The notes below the pieces were generated by a model. The model had not been told where the DNA came from. It saw only the letters and a list, made by a program, of their open reading frames with translations, and did not search any database. From an uncultured Verrucomicrobia subdivision 3 bacterium (GTDB lineage Bacteria > Verrucomicrobiota > Verrucomicrobiia > Limisphaerales > UBA11358), in the NCBI GenBank assembly GCA_903878805.1, contig CAIRJF010000022.1, positions 1 through 61,214 on the forward strand: a DNA stretch of 61,214 nucleotides, read 5' to 3'. Shown piece by piece: positions 1 to 10,374 of this stretch (position 1 is its first letter; each line of letters starts with the position of its first letter). The position numbers were made by a program, and so were the translations under genes.

Positions 1-459
1 CAACCGTTCGCCGCCGGGCGAAAATGTCCGGCAGCGCGGCGCAAAAGCGCCACGGCTTTCAGTTTGGCAAACGATTTTCACGTTGAAAAATGCCGGTGAC
101 ATCAAAACAAACAACTCAAACAGCCTTTTTCAGAGGTCACTTATTGTTTGTTTATCTGCTGGAAACAATCTCCAGCTAGAACTTTGGACAGTATCGCTGA
201 ATGGCATCTTTTAATTCTATCAATTTATAGGACATCCGCATCCGCTTTTGGGACACACCGGAAGAAGCTTGAAAGCAGCGGGGGTAGAGCCAAAAATACG
301 ATTCAGCCGCCGTAAGTCGTATTATGTTGACGCCAATGGCTGATTGCGGAAAAGTAAAAACCAGTGACAATGCTCATCGCTCATGATTGTGCTCATGTTT
401 GACTGGCACTGAATTAGAGACTTGGAACTGTAAATTTTTGCCGAATTTTTTAGCCTTGG
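1..459. other. Leading intergenic region, no gene recognised
   Basis: I see no convincing gene here. A plus-strand frame stays open from the window edge to about position 214 and a 64-codon minus-strand frame lies at 176-370, but neither has a recognisable motif, a good ribosome site or the GC-rich codon pattern of the neighbours. The stretch is visibly more AT-rich than the synthetase that follows. It most likely holds the promoter of the peptide synthetase, but no clear -35/-10 pair stands out. An imperfect dyad of short arms (CCAGT and ACAAT with their complements) spans about 350-410. Confidence 0.5.
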
Positions 460-3400
460 ATGCCTTGGATGTTGAATTTGCCGAATTACATGGACGAACC
501 ACAAAAAAATTCTGGCAATCAAAATCCATCGACGCTGTCTCCCGAAGCTGTGCCGCTGGCTTTGACTCCCGACGGATTGAATAAAATTTTGATTCACTGG
601 AACCAGACCGACCGTGATTTTGGTATGGGGTTGCGGGTGGACGAACTGGTGCGTGCGCAGGCGGAGCGGAGTGCTGGGGCGGTGGCGGTGGTGGACGGTA
701 TGGCGCGGGTGACGTATGGGGAGCTGGAGGCGCGGGCGGAGGCGGTGGCGGGGCGGCTGCGGGAACTGGGCGTGGGACCGGACCGGTTGGTGGGGGTTTA
801 TCTGGAGCGGACGGCGGGGATGGTGGCGGTGCTGCTGGGCATCCTCAAGGCGGGCGGCGCGTATGTGCCGATGGATCCGAAGTATCCGCGCGAGCGGATT
901 GCGTTCATGCTGGCGGATGCCCGACCGGTGGTGGTGCTGACGCAGGAAAAATTGCAGGCGCAACTGCCGCCGCACCCGGCGGTGGTGGTCTGCCTCGAGG
1001 AACTGGCGGCAGAAAAAAATATTTCTTCGCCCGCAACCACTGCGGGCGCGACGCCGGCGAACCTGGCCTACGTCATTTACACGTCCGGCTCGACGGGGCA
1101 GCCCAAGGGCGTGGCGATTGAGCACCGCAATGCCGTCAATTTTATCCATTGGGCGCGGTCGGCGTTCAGCGACGCGGAACTGGCGGGCGTGCTGGCGGCG
1201 ACGTCCATCTGCTTCGACCTTTCGGTGTTTGAGCTTTTCGTGACGTTGAGCTGGGGCGGGAAAGTGATTTTGGCGGAACACGCCTTGCAGTTGCCGCAAC
1301 TGGCCGCGCGTGACGAAGTGACCTTGGTCAACACCGTGCCCTCGGCCATCGCGGAACTGGTCAACGGGGGGCTGCCCGCTTCCGTGCAGACGGTCAACCT
1401 CGCCGGCGAACCGCTGGCCACGGCGCTGGTGGACCGGCTTTACGCGCGGCCGCACATCCGCAAAGTCAACGACCTTTACGGGCCGACGGAGACGACGACC
1501 TACTCGACCTACACGCAGCGGCAGCCGGAAGTTCCCGCCACCATCGGCCGGCCTTTGGCCAACACGCAGGTGTATGTGCTGGATGCCGCGCGCCAGCCGG
1601 TGCCGGTGGGCGTGACGGGCGAACTTTACATCGGCGGCGCGGGCGTGGCGCGGGGCTACCTGCACCGCCCGGAACTGACGGCGGAAAAGTTTTTAGCCGA
1701 CCCGTTCCGGCCGGGCCACCGGATGTATCGGACGGGCGATCTCGTGCGCTGGCGCGCGGACGGCCAGCTGGAGTTCCTCGGCCGGCTGGACCAGCAGGTG
1801 AAGATTCGCGGCTTCCGCATCGAGCTGGGCGAAATCGAAACGGTTTTGCACACGCAGCCGGCGGTGCGCGAGGCGGTGGTGCTGGCGCGGGAAAATGCGG
1901 CAGGCGAAAAACAGCTCGTCGCCTACCTGACTTTGCGCGGAACGGCCAGCCCGAACGTGGCCGAACTGCGGGCGCACCTGTTGCAGAAGCTGCCCGACTA
2001 CATGGTGCCGGCGGCGTTCGTCACCCTGCCCGCCTTCCCGCTCACGCCCAACGGCAAGATTGACCGCAAGGCTTTGCCGGCACCGACGGCCGCGCGACCA
2101 GAGGAAATGGCCGCGCCAGTGTCGCCGGTGGAACAGGCCGTGGCGAAAATCTGGGCCGACCTGCTTGGCATACAGACGGTTGGTCGCCACGACAATTTTT
2201 TTGAGCTGGGCGGCCATTCGCTGCTGGCGGTGCGCATGATTTTTCGTTTGCGTGAAGCGCTGCAGGTGGAGCTGCCGGTGAAGGCGGTGGCGGAACAACC
2301 GACCGTCGCCGCGTTGAGCCGCGTGGTGGCCGCCGCCACAAAATCCACGCCCAACTTGGCCGAAATGGATGCCGGCACGCCGCCGGTGGCGACGTTCGGG
2401 CAGGAGCAGATCTGGTTCCTTGACCAGCTCGAACCGGGCGGCGCGGTGTATAACGTTCCGCTCGTCCTGCGCCTGCGCGGCACCTTGAACCCGACGGCGC
2501 TGACCCAAAGCCTCAACCACATCCTCGCCCGCCACGCGGCTTTGCGCACGACGTTCGCGGCGGACAACGGCGTGCCGCGCCCGGTCATCGCACCCGCGCT
2601 CAAACTAGAACTCACGCCCGTCAGCCTGGCCCATTTACCCGCCGCCGAACGCGAAACGGAAGCGCAGCGCCGCTTGCAAGCGGCCGCCGCGCACCCGTTC
2701 GACTTGAGCCGCGGGCCGCTCGTCCGCGCCACCTTGCTCGCGCTCGACCCGCAGCAGCACCTGCTCCTGCTCACCCTCCATCACATCGTCTTTGACGGCT
2801 GGTCCGTGGACCTCCTCCTGCGCGAACTCACCCGCGGCTACGCCGCCTTCGCCGCCCACCAGACCCCGGCGCTCCCGCCCCTCCCCATCCAATACCCAGA
2901 CTTCGCCAGTTGGCAGCGCCGCCAGCTCAACCCACACACCACCGCCCACCACCTCCACTACTGGCATCAACAACTCGCCCAGACCCCAACCGTCTTGGAG
3001 TTGCCTACGGATAAGCTGCGTCCAGCGGTGGCGGATCATCGCGGCGCGCACGAAAAATTTTTCGTTTCGGCGGAACTCACGGAGGCGTTGCGCGAACTGG
3101 CGCGGCGGCAGGGAACCACTTTGTTCGTGACGCTGCTGGCGACGTTCCAAACATTGCTACACCGTTTTTCCGGCCAGCAAATTTTGCTCGTGGGTTCGCC
3201 ACTGTCGGGACGCACGCTGCCGGACAGCGAGAATTTAATCGGCCTCTTCATGAACGCGCTGCCGGTGAAGGCGGATTTTTCCGCCAATCCGCAGTTCACG
3301 GAGTTGCTGCGCCAGGTGCACCAAACAGTCTGGGAGGCGCAGGATCATCAGGAGTTGCCGTTTGAAAAGTTGGTGCAGGAGTTCCAGCCACAGCGCGACT

Positions 3401-6261
3401 TGAGCCGCAATCCGATTTTCCAAACCTCGTTTGTCTTTGAGGATGCCGCCGAGGTGGCGGCGCAGATGGGCGGAGTAAAATTGGAATGGGAATTTTTACG
3501 GACGCCCGTCGTGAAGCTGGATTTGACGCTGACGCTCGCGGCCATCGTGGCGCAGCCGCAGGAACCGGTGGCCAACCTGCGGCTGCTCGCCGACGCGGAA
3601 CGCCATCAATTGCTGACGCAATGGAATGATACCGCAGCCGATTATCCGCGCGAAAAAACCATCGCCCAACTTTTTGAGGCGCAGGCGGAGAAAACGCCCG
3701 GTGCGATCGCGGTGGTCTGCGCAGAAAAAAAACTGACCTACCGGGAACTGAACCGCCGGGCGAACCGGCTGGCACATTATCTGCGCGCGGCGGGCGTCGG
3801 CCCGGACGGTCTGGCGGGAATTTTCGTCGAGCGTTCCGTCGAGATGATGGTGGCGCTGCTGGGCATTCTCAAAGCGGGCGGCGCGTATGTGCCGTTGGAC
3901 ATAAAAAATCCCAAGCCGCGCCTGCAACAGCAATTGAAACACGTCAGACTGTTGGTCACGCAAACTGGGCTGCTGGCGCAGTTGCCGGAGTTTGCCGGAA
4001 AAGTTATTTGTCTCGACCGTGACGCGCTCGAAATTGAACGGCTGCCGGAAACAAATCCGCAACCGACGGGGACATCAGAAAATCTGGTGTATGTGATTTA
4101 TACGTCCGGCTCGACGGGCACGCCGAAGGGCGTCGCCATCCGCCATCGCAATCTGGTGAATTACACCCATTTCATCTGCCGTCGGCTGGGGTTGGAAAAA
4201 TTTCCGGACGGGCTGAAGTTCGCCTCCGTTTCGAGCATCGCGGCGGATCTCGGCAACACTTGCATTTTCCCCGCGCTGGTTTCCGGCGGCAGCCTGCACA
4301 TCGTCAGCGCGGAACTGGCGGTGAATCCCGAGGGCTTCGCGGACTACGCCGTGCGCCACGCAATTGACGTGCTGAAAATCACGCCATCGCACATCGCCGC
4401 CTTGATTGCCGCCAAAAATTCGGCAGCGATTTTGCCGCGCCGGTTTTTAATTCTTGGCGGCGAGGCGCTCACGCCAGCGTTGGTCGCACGTCTCCGCGCC
4501 CTCGGCGGCGCGTGCCGCATCATCAATCATTATGGCCCCACGGAAACCACGGTCGGCTCATTGACGCTTGATGAAAATGATTTCGGCATGGAACCGCTGC
4601 CAACCGTGCCGGTGGGCCGGCCGATTGCGAACACGCAGGCTTACATTCTCGACGCCAATTTGCAGCCGGTTCCGTTTGGCTTGCGCGGAGTGCTTTATCT
4701 CGGCGGCGAGGGCGTCGCGCAGGGCTATTACCAAAACCTGGAATTGACGGCGGAAAAATTCATCCGCAATCCGTTCAGCCCCGATCCGGCGGCGCGGCTT
4801 TATTGCACCGGCGATCTGGCGCGCTACCTGCCGGATGGTAGAATTGAATTTCTCGGACGCAAAGACCAGCAGGTGAAAATCCGCGGCTTCCGAATCGAGC
4901 TGGGCGAGATTGAGGCCGCCATCAAGGAATTTTCCGGCGTCGGCAACTGTGTCCTCACCGCGCAGGAGCACGAGCTGGGCGACAGCTGGCTGGTGGCCTA
5001 CGTCGTGCCGGCGCACCCGAATTTTTCACCGTCGGCCAATGAGTTGCGCGATTTTCTGAAGCGGAAATTGCCGGACTACATGGTTCCCGCCGTGTTTATA
5101 AATCTGGAAAAATTGCCGCTGACCGCGAACGGCAAACTGGATCGCAAAGCACTGCCGCTGCCGGACTGGTCGGCAACCAAGAAGAGCCGGACGCCGCAGT
5201 TCGGCGGGCCGCGCACGCCGCTCGAACTGCAGGTTCTCCTGATCTGGCAACGGATTTTGAACGCGAAGTCCATCAGCATCCGCGACAATTTTTTTGACCT
5301 CGGCGGCCATTCGCTGCTGGCCGTCCGGCTTGTGAGCGAACTCAACAAGTCGCTCAACCAGAATCTTTCCATCCCCGGATTTTTTCAAAATCCCACCATC
5401 AAAAAACTGGCGCAATTGTTCGAGCAGGAAAACCAGATCAATTCCGAGCCGAAGCTGATTGCCTTGCAGCCGGGCGACCCGGCGCGCGCGCTGTTTTTTC
5501 TCGACGCGAGCATGGGTCAATGCCGCCTTGCGGAATTGCTGGACACGGCCATCGCCTCGTTCGCCACCATCGTGCCGCTGCCGCCGGCAATCATCCAGGC
5601 CGCCGCCCGCAATGAAACCGGCAAATTGCCGAGCGTCGAACAGCTCGCCGCGTTTCACACCGCGCTCATTCAAAAGCATCAGCCGACGGGAATTTGCCTG
5701 CTTGCTGGACATTCGTTTGGCGGGCTGCTCGCCTTTGAAGTGGCGCACCAGCTTCAGCAGCAGGGCCGCGAGGTGGAAATGATTTTTCTCCTAGACTCGT
5801 GGGTCAAGCCGCCACCTTGGTGGATAAAATTAAAGGCACTTACCTTTGCCCGCGCCCGCACATCCATCGCGTTTCGCGCCCGCCATTTGTGGTCGAAATG
5901 GCGCGGATCCCCGGCGCAAAAACAAATTTCCCACGCGCCTTCCGGCGTCGCAAGCTCAACGCTCGAAGAGGCCAACCAGCCCATCGGCGACGTGACTTGG
6001 GAAATTCTCGAACGCATCTACCGTCACGCGCGGAAAAATTACCAGCCGCGCCCGCTGGCCAGCCGCGCAGTGGTTTTTCGCGCGCAAGAAAGCGAGATGG
6101 CCTACTTCTACGCCGTGGATCCCCAGCTCGGCTGGGATGGCTTGCTGACACGCGGCCTCAAAGTGCTGGAGACGCCCGGCGACCATTTTTCCCTGCTCAA
6201 ACGCCCGCACCTACTGACGCTCGCCGAGCAGATTAAAAAGTATTTGCAACCACCCCGATGA
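460..6261 (+). CDS. Two-module nonribosomal peptide synthetase (A-T-C-A-T-TE)
   Basis: This 1933-residue enzyme should activate two amino acids, join them and release the product by its own thioesterase. Adenylation domain 1 spans about residues 60-540 ([11 protein letters not shown] near 206, YGPTE at 340, NGKIDRK at 531). Carrier 1 has its phosphopantetheine serine at 587 in LGGHSLL. The condensation domain spans about 630-1060 with HHIVFDG at 774-780. Adenylation domain 2 spans about 1080-1565, carrier 2 has its serine at 1618, and the thioesterase has its nucleophile in GHSFGG (Ser1752) and a likely catalytic His at 1909. Aligning to GrsA positions by eye gives specificity codes DLFNNALTYK for module 1 (Ala-like) and DLTKIGHVGK for module 2 (Asp-like). 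There is no condensation domain before module 1, so it is an initiation module. The start is uncertain: in-frame ATGs lie at 460, 469 and 490, none with a strong ribosome site. The end overlaps the phosphopantetheinyl transferase by 4 bases. Confidence 0.95.
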   Translation: MPWMLNLPNYMDEPQKNSGNQNPSTLSPEAVPLALTPDGLNKILIHWNQTDRDFGMGLRVDELVRAQAERSAGAVAVVDGMARVTYGELEARAEAVAGRLRELGVGPDRLVGVYLERTAGMVAVLLGILKAGGAYVPMDPKYPRERIAFMLADARPVVVLTQEKLQAQLPPHPAVVVCLEELAAEKNISSPATTAGATPANLAYVIYTSGSTGQPKGVAIEHRNAVNFIHWARSAFSDAELAGVLAATSICFDLSVFELFVTLSWGGKVILAEHALQLPQLAARDEVTLVNTVPSAIAELVNGGLPASVQTVNLAGEPLATALVDRLYARPHIRKVNDLYGPTETTTYSTYTQRQPEVPATIGRPLANTQVYVLDAARQPVPVGVTGELYIGGAGVARGYLHRPELTAEKFLADPFRPGHRMYRTGDLVRWRADGQLEFLGRLDQQVKIRGFRIELGEIETVLHTQPAVREAVVLARENAAGEKQLVAYLTLRGTASPNVAELRAHLLQKLPDYMVPAAFVTLPAFPLTPNGKIDRKALPAPTAARPEEMAAPVSPVEQAVAKIWADLLGIQTVGRHDNFFELGGHSLLAVRMIFRLREALQVELPVKAVAEQPTVAALSRVVAAATKSTPNLAEMDAGTPPVATFGQEQIWFLDQLEPGGAVYNVPLVLRLRGTLNPTALTQSLNHILARHAALRTTFAADNGVPRPVIAPALKLELTPVSLAHLPAAERETEAQRRLQAAAAHPFDLSRGPLVRATLLALDPQQHLLLLTLHHIVFDGWSVDLLLRELTRGYAAFAAHQTPALPPLPIQYPDFASWQRRQLNPHTTAHHLHYWHQQLAQTPTVLELPTDKLRPAVADHRGAHEKFFVSAELTEALRELARRQGTTLFVTLLATFQTLLHRFSGQQILLVGSPLSGRTLPDSENLIGLFMNALPVKADFSANPQFTELLRQVHQTVWEAQDHQELPFEKLVQEFQPQRDLSRNPIFQTSFVFEDAAEVAAQMGGVKLEWEFLRTPVVKLDLTLTLAAIVAQPQEPVANLRLLADAERHQLLTQWNDTAADYPREKTIAQLFEAQAEKTPGAIAVVCAEKKLTYRELNRRANRLAHYLRAAGVGPDGLAGIFVERSVEMMVALLGILKAGGAYVPLDIKNPKPRLQQQLKHVRLLVTQTGLLAQLPEFAGKVICLDRDALEIERLPETNPQPTGTSENLVYVIYTSGSTGTPKGVAIRHRNLVNYTHFICRRLGLEKFPDGLKFASVSSIAADLGNTCIFPALVSGGSLHIVSAELAVNPEGFADYAVRHAIDVLKITPSHIAALIAAKNSAAILPRRFLILGGEALTPALVARLRALGGACRIINHYGPTETTVGSLTLDENDFGMEPLPTVPVGRPIANTQAYILDANLQPVPFGLRGVLYLGGEGVAQGYYQNLELTAEKFIRNPFSPDPAARLYCTGDLARYLPDGRIEFLGRKDQQVKIRGFRIELGEIEAAIKEFSGVGNCVLTAQEHELGDSWLVAYVVPAHPNFSPSANELRDFLKRKLPDYMVPAVFINLEKLPLTANGKLDRKALPLPDWSATKKSRTPQFGGPRTPLELQVLLIWQRILNAKSISIRDNFFDLGGHSLLAVRLVSELNKSLNQNLSIPGFFQNPTIKKLAQLFEQENQINSEPKLIALQPGDPARALFFLDASMGQCRLAELLDTAIASFATIVPLPPAIIQAAARNETGKLPSVEQLAAFHTALIQKHQPTGICLLAGHSFGGLLAFEVAHQLQQQGREVEMIFLLDSWVKPPPWWIKLKALTFARARTSIAFRARHLWSKWRGSPAQKQISHAPSGVASSTLEEANQPIGDVTWEILERIYRHARKNYQPRPLASRAVVFRAQESEMAYFYAVDPQLGWDGLLTRGLKVLETPGDHFSLLKRPHLLTLAEQIKKYLQPPR

Positions 6262-7019
6262 GCGCCCGCCGCCATGAACATTGGCTGGAACCGTCCGCCA
6301 TCCCGCCGCTGGAGCCTTCGGAAATTCATATCTGGAAAATTCACCTTGCCGCGCCAGCCGCAGGACTCACGCCTGAAAAAATTTTGTCTGCCGAGGAATA
6401 CGAACGCGCCGCGCGTTACCATTTCGTCGCCGACAAAAACCGTTTTGCCGTCTGCCGCGCTGTCTTGCGACGACTACTGGGCGCGCATCTGGAAATTCCG
6501 CCCGCAGATGTGCGCTTTGATTTGCTGCCGCACGGCAAACCCGTCGTCTCCACCGCGCAAAATGCCGCCGACCTGCGCTTCAGTTGCAGCCATTCTGGGG
6601 ATTGGGCGCTCATCGCCATCGCGCGCGGATGCGAGCTGGGCGTGGACTTGGAGCAACACCGCGAACGCACCCAAGCCGAAGACGTGGCCGCAAGATTTTT
6701 TTCCGAAACGGAAATCCGCGAACTGGCGGTCCTGCCCCAGAACTTGAAAACAACCGGCTTCTTCAACGCCTGGACGCGCAAGGAGGCGTTTGTAAAAGCA
6801 CTCGGATTGGGCCTGTCATTTCCACTCGAATCTTTTTCCGTCGCGCTCGCGCCGGGGCAGCCGGCGGCTCTGCTCGCTGTAGCGAACGATTCCGAAGCCG
6901 TAAAAAAATGGACGCTGACCGCGCTAGATGTCAGACCGGATTATTCCGCCGCGCTCGCCTTTGCGGGTAAGCATTCACGCGTAAGGCTGTTCAATTGGAA
7001 TTTCCCCCCGCCAGTTTGA
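6258..7019 (+). CDS. 4'-phosphopantetheinyl transferase, Sfp type
   Basis: The enzyme moves the 4'-phosphopantetheine arm of coenzyme A onto the serine of carrier domains, converting the two carriers of the upstream synthetase from apo to holo form. The family signatures are present: the magnesium-binding GVDLEQHR motif in the middle and the WTRKEAFVKALGLGL motif further on. At 253 residues it has the length of the two-lobed Sfp/EntD class rather than the short AcpS class. The ATG overlaps the synthetase stop codon (ATGA), so the two are almost certainly translated from one message and form a self-sufficient pair. No other carrier-protein gene lies nearby. The family call is firm; substrate preference is inferred from context. 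Confidence 0.95.
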   Translation: MSARRHEHWLEPSAIPPLEPSEIHIWKIHLAAPAAGLTPEKILSAEEYERAARYHFVADKNRFAVCRAVLRRLLGAHLEIPPADVRFDLLPHGKPVVSTAQNAADLRFSCSHSGDWALIAIARGCELGVDLEQHRERTQAEDVAARFFSETEIRELAVLPQNLKTTGFFNAWTRKEAFVKALGLGLSFPLESFSVALAPGQPAALLAVANDSEAVKKWTLTALDVRPDYSAALAFAGKHSRVRLFNWNFPPPV

Positions 7020-7041
7020 TTTAATTTTCCACTGCCGTCTT

Positions 7042-7080
7042 AAAATAAAAAATGCCGGGACGGTCAAAAACCATCCCGGC
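7042..7080 (-). terminator. Rho-independent terminator of the PEP-CTERM gene
   Basis: A 10-bp stem (7054-7063 with 7071-7080, one C-A mismatch) closes a 7-base loop and is followed, on the minus strand, by a T-rich tract at 7042-7053. It lies 36 bases beyond the stop of the minus-strand gene at 7116-7406. There is no T tract on the plus-strand side, although the hairpin might still mark the end of the synthetase/transferase message that converges on it. Confidence 0.75.
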
Positions 7081-7115
7081 ACTCGTGAAAAGATGCAAAG
7101 TCCGCTGCGGACTGC

Positions 7116-7406
7116 TTACTGCTGGGCTTTGTGGCGGCGCAGGATGCGCATCGTGCTCACACCGAACGGCAGCAACAACAGCGCACCAGCCACAATCGTC
7201 GAGGGTTCCGGCACGGAAGTCACCGTCGGCGGTGTTTTCGGGCAGGGCGGGGTCGTCGTGCAGGGCGGGCTGGGTTTGTAGCAATCCACCACCTTGGTAT
7301 CGCAGGGTGACGAATAAATCGTCGCTTTCGCACTGGGAACCACGGCGGTGAAGAGTCCGGCAACCGCAACTGTCAGCACCAAGTTTTTAATCGTTTGATT
7401 TTTCAT
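7116..7406 (-). CDS. Small PEP-CTERM sorting-signal protein
   Basis: This is a 96-residue exported protein. It starts with a signal peptide (positively charged MKNQTIK, then a hydrophobic core, cut near the SAKA motif at about 26-29). A short middle follows, rich in Cys, Pro and Thr (five cysteines). The end is a classic PEP-CTERM signal: VPEPST at about 66, a hydrophobic helix, and the basic tail RILRRHK. In known systems an exosortase cuts at the PEP motif and the protein goes to the surface or exopolysaccharide layer. No exosortase gene lies in this window. A good ribosome site (AAAGGAAA) precedes the ATG. The mature region is only about 40 residues, too small for an enzyme; the cysteine pairs suggest disulfides. 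Confidence 0.85.
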   Translation of the reverse strand: MKNQTIKNLVLTVAVAGLFTAVVPSAKATIYSSPCDTKVVDCYKPSPPCTTTPPCPKTPPTVTSVPEPSTIVAGALLLLPFGVSTMRILRRHKAQQ

Positions 7407-7628
7407 TTTTGATTTTCCTTTGGGTTAGTATTTCACCTAATCGTGAGAGCATCATAGCGCAGTTCGGGGGTTCAACAATGCGTTGGTGGGACAAGATTGC
7501 TCATTTTTGAGACATCGCGAAAACCATTTAAAACACGGGGGAATCTAAATTAAAACGACTTTAATCAGGCATCGTTTGAAAAATTTTTAATGATTGTTAC
7601 CCGGCTTTGCCGATGTTTTGGCTACAAC

Positions 7629-7647
7629 TTGGACAGCCATTGTCCAA
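7629..7647. promoter_or_regulatory. Perfect palindrome upstream of the Y-family polymerase (candidate operator)
   Basis: TTGGACA-GCCAT-TGTCCAA is a perfect 7+5+7 inverted repeat, ending 50 bases before the polymerase ATG. A -10-like CATAAT follows at 7658-7663, so the palindrome covers the -35 zone, where a repressor would block polymerase. A damage-response repressor such as LexA is the natural guess for a translesion polymerase, but the protein is not identified from the sequence. The rest of 7407-7697 shows no gene. Confidence 0.5.
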
Positions 7648-7697
7648 CCGCTTCCGGCATAATTTTCCCTACATTGTGAACAACTCAACATGGCGCA

Positions 7698-9083
7698 ATG
7701 ACGGGCAAGAACGTAATGTCAGCCAACTTGAAAAATCGGATTCTGCATGTGGATGGCGACAGTTTTTTTGCGAGCTGCGAAATCGCGCTCGACAAAAAGC
7801 TGCTGGGCCGCGCTGTGTGGGTCGGCGGCGGGCGGCGCGGCGACGGCATCGTCATCGCGGCCAATCGCGCGGCGAAAAAATTTGGCGTCAAAACCGGCAT
7901 GGCGTGTTTCGAGGCGAAGCGGATTTGTCCGCGCGGCGTGTTGTGCCGGCCGCATTACGACGCCTACCGCGACATCTCGCAGAAAATGTTCCGCGTGCTG
8001 GAACAATATTCGCCGATGCTCGTGCCGGTTTCCATTGACGAAGGCTTCCTTGATTTCACGACGATGGACAGCGTGATTTGGCGCAACACGACGCCGGAAA
8101 AATATGTCCGCGAAATTTGTGAACGCATCACGCGCGAAGTGAAAATTCCTGTGTCCGCCGGTCTCGCCAATTCTTCGCGCCTCGCGAAACTCACGACGGA
8201 TGCGGCCAAGCCAGGGTTTCTTGAAATCAAACCCGGCGAGGAAAAAGATTTTTTGCAGGACCGCTCGGTGCGCGAACTTTCCGGCATCGGTAAAAACCGG
8301 CAACGCTCACTCGCGGCGCTGGGCGCGCTGACGTTCGGCCACGTGGCGAAATTGCCGTCGCCCTTGCTGAAACAAAAATTTGGCATTTGGGGCACGCAGC
8401 TCTGGCTGTTTGCCAACGGCCTTTGGAGCGAACCCCTGCTGCTGGAAGTGAAGGACCGAACCACAATTTCAAGCAACACCACGCTGCCTTACGACGAGCC
8501 CGAGCACGAGGCGGCGCTGACATTCGCGTTGAGCGAGACGACGCGGCTGACCGGCCAGTTGCGCCGCGAGCAGTTGCAGGCGCGGGAAATTTCGCTGACG
8601 ATTCGTTTTGACGATTTTTCCGAGGTCGGCGGCGCGCACCGTTTTCAGCATGCGCAGTTTCAGAATTCCATCATCAACGCCGCGCTCGAAGAAATTTTTC
8701 GCGGCATCATGGGCGGGCAGGTAAAGCCGGTGCGGCAGATTCGGATCGCGATGTGGAATCTTTCGCGGCTGGACACGCAGCCGACGTTGTGGGGCCGCAC
8801 CATTGAAGAACGTTGGGGCGCGCTGGATGAAGCGGCGCAAAAAGCGCAGAAAATCCTGAAGGAAAAACTGAAAATTGACAAAATTCCCCTGATGACCGGC
8901 GCGCAACTCGCATTGCGCCAGCTCGATGACACGCACAAAAATCCGAAGGCGAAATGCCCGTTCGTGCCGCAGCGCGAGATGGTGAAAAAACTGTGGGGCA
9001 CGGATGCCGACCCGCTCGCGCACAAGGGCGACTGGGAAAAACGGCTGGCGAAAGTGAGCAAGCAGGCGCAGTTCAACGGCTGA
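7698..9083 (+). CDS. Y-family DNA polymerase (DinB/Pol IV-like)
   Basis: This is a translesion polymerase that copies past damaged bases. The palm motifs are clear: HVDGDSFFASCE near the start carries the first metal-binding aspartate, and SIDEGFLDFT at about residues 113-122 carries the catalytic Asp-Glu pair. A helix-hairpin-helix-like stretch (VRELSGIGKNRQRSLAALG) and a little-finger region follow. At 461 residues it is longer than typical DinB (about 350), with an extended tail of about 100 residues whose function I cannot assign. The start could be 7698 or the in-frame ATG at 7716; the alignable part begins just after the second. It stands alone behind the palindrome at 7629-7647. ImuB is less likely because the acidic catalytic residues are intact. 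Confidence 0.9.
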   Translation: MTGKNVMSANLKNRILHVDGDSFFASCEIALDKKLLGRAVWVGGGRRGDGIVIAANRAAKKFGVKTGMACFEAKRICPRGVLCRPHYDAYRDISQKMFRVLEQYSPMLVPVSIDEGFLDFTTMDSVIWRNTTPEKYVREICERITREVKIPVSAGLANSSRLAKLTTDAAKPGFLEIKPGEEKDFLQDRSVRELSGIGKNRQRSLAALGALTFGHVAKLPSPLLKQKFGIWGTQLWLFANGLWSEPLLLEVKDRTTISSNTTLPYDEPEHEAALTFALSETTRLTGQLRREQLQAREISLTIRFDDFSEVGGAHRFQHAQFQNSIINAALEEIFRGIMGGQVKPVRQIRIAMWNLSRLDTQPTLWGRTIEERWGALDEAAQKAQKILKEKLKIDKIPLMTGAQLALRQLDDTHKNPKAKCPFVPQREMVKKLWGTDADPLAHKGDWEKRLAKVSKQAQFNG

Positions 9084-9094
9084 ACTGGCGGCGG

Positions 9095-9970
9095 TCAATT
9101 CGGCAACGGCGCGGGCTTGGTCAAGGCGGGCAGTTGGTTCGGCGGATTGACGATGGGCAGTTCGGTCGGCTTGAGCCGGCGTGTTCCGCCTTGCACCACC
9201 ACGTTGCCGCTGTCATCCACGGCGAGGCGTGGCCGCGAAAAAAAATTGTCGTAATAATCCAGCAATGCCACCGTGCCGTCGGGATTCACAATCGAATAGC
9301 TGAATGACTGCGCACCCGTCTGCCACAGTACGTTCAGGCGGCCCTGCCGGTCCACCTGCGCCTCGGGATGGCTGAACGAAACCATCGGCCCCAAGGCGGA
9401 CACTTTATACACGGTGCTTTCCGCCGAATCGCTCACCTGCACATAGAGGCGCAGTTGCTCCTTCAAATAATTCGCTTGCTCCAAGGTGTATTTGCGCACC
9501 TCAGGCGCCGCGTTCGTGACGTCGGTCAGGCCAAAATCCTGCGACCATAATTTCGCGCCGGAAATCACGTCGAGCGTCAGCGGCGCGCTGGCGATTTGCG
9601 CGCCCCAATCCTTGATGTGCAGCGTTGCAATCACGCGGTAGCGCCCCGGCTTGGTCATGGAAAAATACGGCTGCAAGTCCACGCGTTTGATGGCGAGCTG
9701 CGCGTTTTCCAAGTCGAACGCGCCCGTCACCGGCACGTCGGCATTTTTGAGCACCACAAAACCATCGGCCGATTCCACGTTGAACGTCAGCCAGTCCGCG
9801 TCCGCGCCGAGGTGGAGTTGCTGCCCGGAACGATTGGTGATTTTAGCCGCGAGCGGGATGGCCTCGCTCGGCAGAAAATCCTCCTGATTCAGGGACAATT
9901 CCACGTCCACCTGCGCCGACGCGCGGAAAATTCCCAGCAGCAACAGACCGAACACAAATAAAGTTCTCAT
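9095..9970 (-). CDS. Secreted protein of unknown function
   Basis: A 291-residue protein with a clear signal peptide ([15 protein letters not shown], cleavage probably after ASA near residue 19). The mature part looks like beta-sandwich material: the first half ([22 protein letters not shown] onward) resembles an extracellular immunoglobulin-like domain describing ligand or load, and the second half has short strand-rich repeats ([21 protein letters not shown]). The tail is proline-rich. I find no catalytic motif. It converges on the polymerase gene with 11 bases between stop codons and has no obvious operon partner. The function is unknown; a periplasmic or surface structural role is the safest guess. 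Confidence 0.8.
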   Translation of the reverse strand: MRTLFVFGLLLLGIFRASAQVDVELSLNQEDFLPSEAIPLAAKITNRSGQQLHLGADADWLTFNVESADGFVVLKNADVPVTGAFDLENAQLAIKRVDLQPYFSMTKPGRYRVIATLHIKDWGAQIASAPLTLDVISGAKLWSQDFGLTDVTNAAPEVRKYTLEQANYLKEQLRLYVQVSDSAESTVYKVSALGPMVSFSHPEAQVDRQGRLNVLWQTGAQSFSYSIVNPDGTVALLDYYDNFFSRPRLAVDDSGNVVVQGGTRRLKPTELPIVNPPNQLPALTKPAPLPN

Positions 9971-10024
9971 GCGATGGTGGACAAGTTAAACCGCGCCGCG
10001 TTCGAGGCAACCTTAAATTCCCGC

Positions 10025-10052
10025 TTGTCATCCGGCAAAATCATGATATTTT
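10025..10052 (+). promoter_or_regulatory. Candidate promoter of rpmE
   Basis: TTGTCA (10025-10030), a 16-base spacer and TATTTT (10047-10052) lie just before the L31 gene. The predicted transcription start is within about 7 bases of the ATG at 10066 and there is no Shine-Dalgarno sequence, so the message would be nearly leaderless. Confidence 0.4.
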
Positions 10053-10065
10053 TTCCGTCCTTTTT

Positions 10066-10311
10066 ATGAAAACGGACATTCATCCGAAATATGTGGACGC
10101 CGAGATTCGTTGCGCCTGTGGCAACATTATCAAGACGCGTTCCACCAAGCAGACCATCATCATCGGTATTTGCAACTCCTGCCACCCGTTTTACACCGGC
10201 ACGCAGAAATTCGTCGATACCGCCGGCCGCGTGGACAAGTTCCAGCAGCGCGCCGCGAAAACCCTCGCCGCTCAAGCCGAGCACGCGACGAAGAAAAAGA
10301 AAAAAGCCTAG
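10066..10311 (+). CDS. rpmE: 50S ribosomal protein L31 (zinc-binding form)
   Basis: An 81-residue ribosomal protein of the large subunit. The beginning MKTDIHPKY is the standard L31 start, and the four zinc cysteines are present in the family pattern: C-A-C near residues 16-18 and [10 protein letters not shown] near 37-40. This marks the zinc-containing (C+) form rather than the zinc-independent paralogue made under zinc starvation. The protein runs about 10 residues longer than the E. coli form because of a lysine-rich tail (ATKKKKKA). A strong terminator follows within 15 bases, so it is probably transcribed alone and separately from prfA downstream. Confidence 0.97.
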   Translation: MKTDIHPKYVDAEIRCACGNIIKTRSTKQTIIIGICNSCHPFYTGTQKFVDTAGRVDKFQQRAAKTLAAQAEHATKKKKKA

Positions 10312-10324
10312 TTTTACGACCAAC

Positions 10325-10373
10325 GCCGCCCGCACTGCTGGAAATTTCCAGCGCTGCGGGCGGCTTGTTTTTT
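10325..10373 (+). terminator. Rho-independent terminator of rpmE
   Basis: GCCGCCCGCA (10325-10334) pairs perfectly with TGCGGGCGGC (10355-10364), and a second inner stem (GCTGG/CCAGC) closes on AAATTT. A TTGTTTTTT tract follows at once. It begins 14 bases after the L31 stop codon. Confidence 0.92.
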
Positions 10374-10374
10374 C

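Noticed and set aside
176-370. 64-codon minus-strand gene at the left edge
   Set aside because: No motif, no ribosome site and no similarity that I can recognise.
322-1665. Long minus-strand open frame opposite the peptide synthetase
   Set aside because: It is rich in Arg and His with no domain, and mirrors the GC-rich codons of the synthetase on the other strand. The synthetase motifs there are unmistakable.
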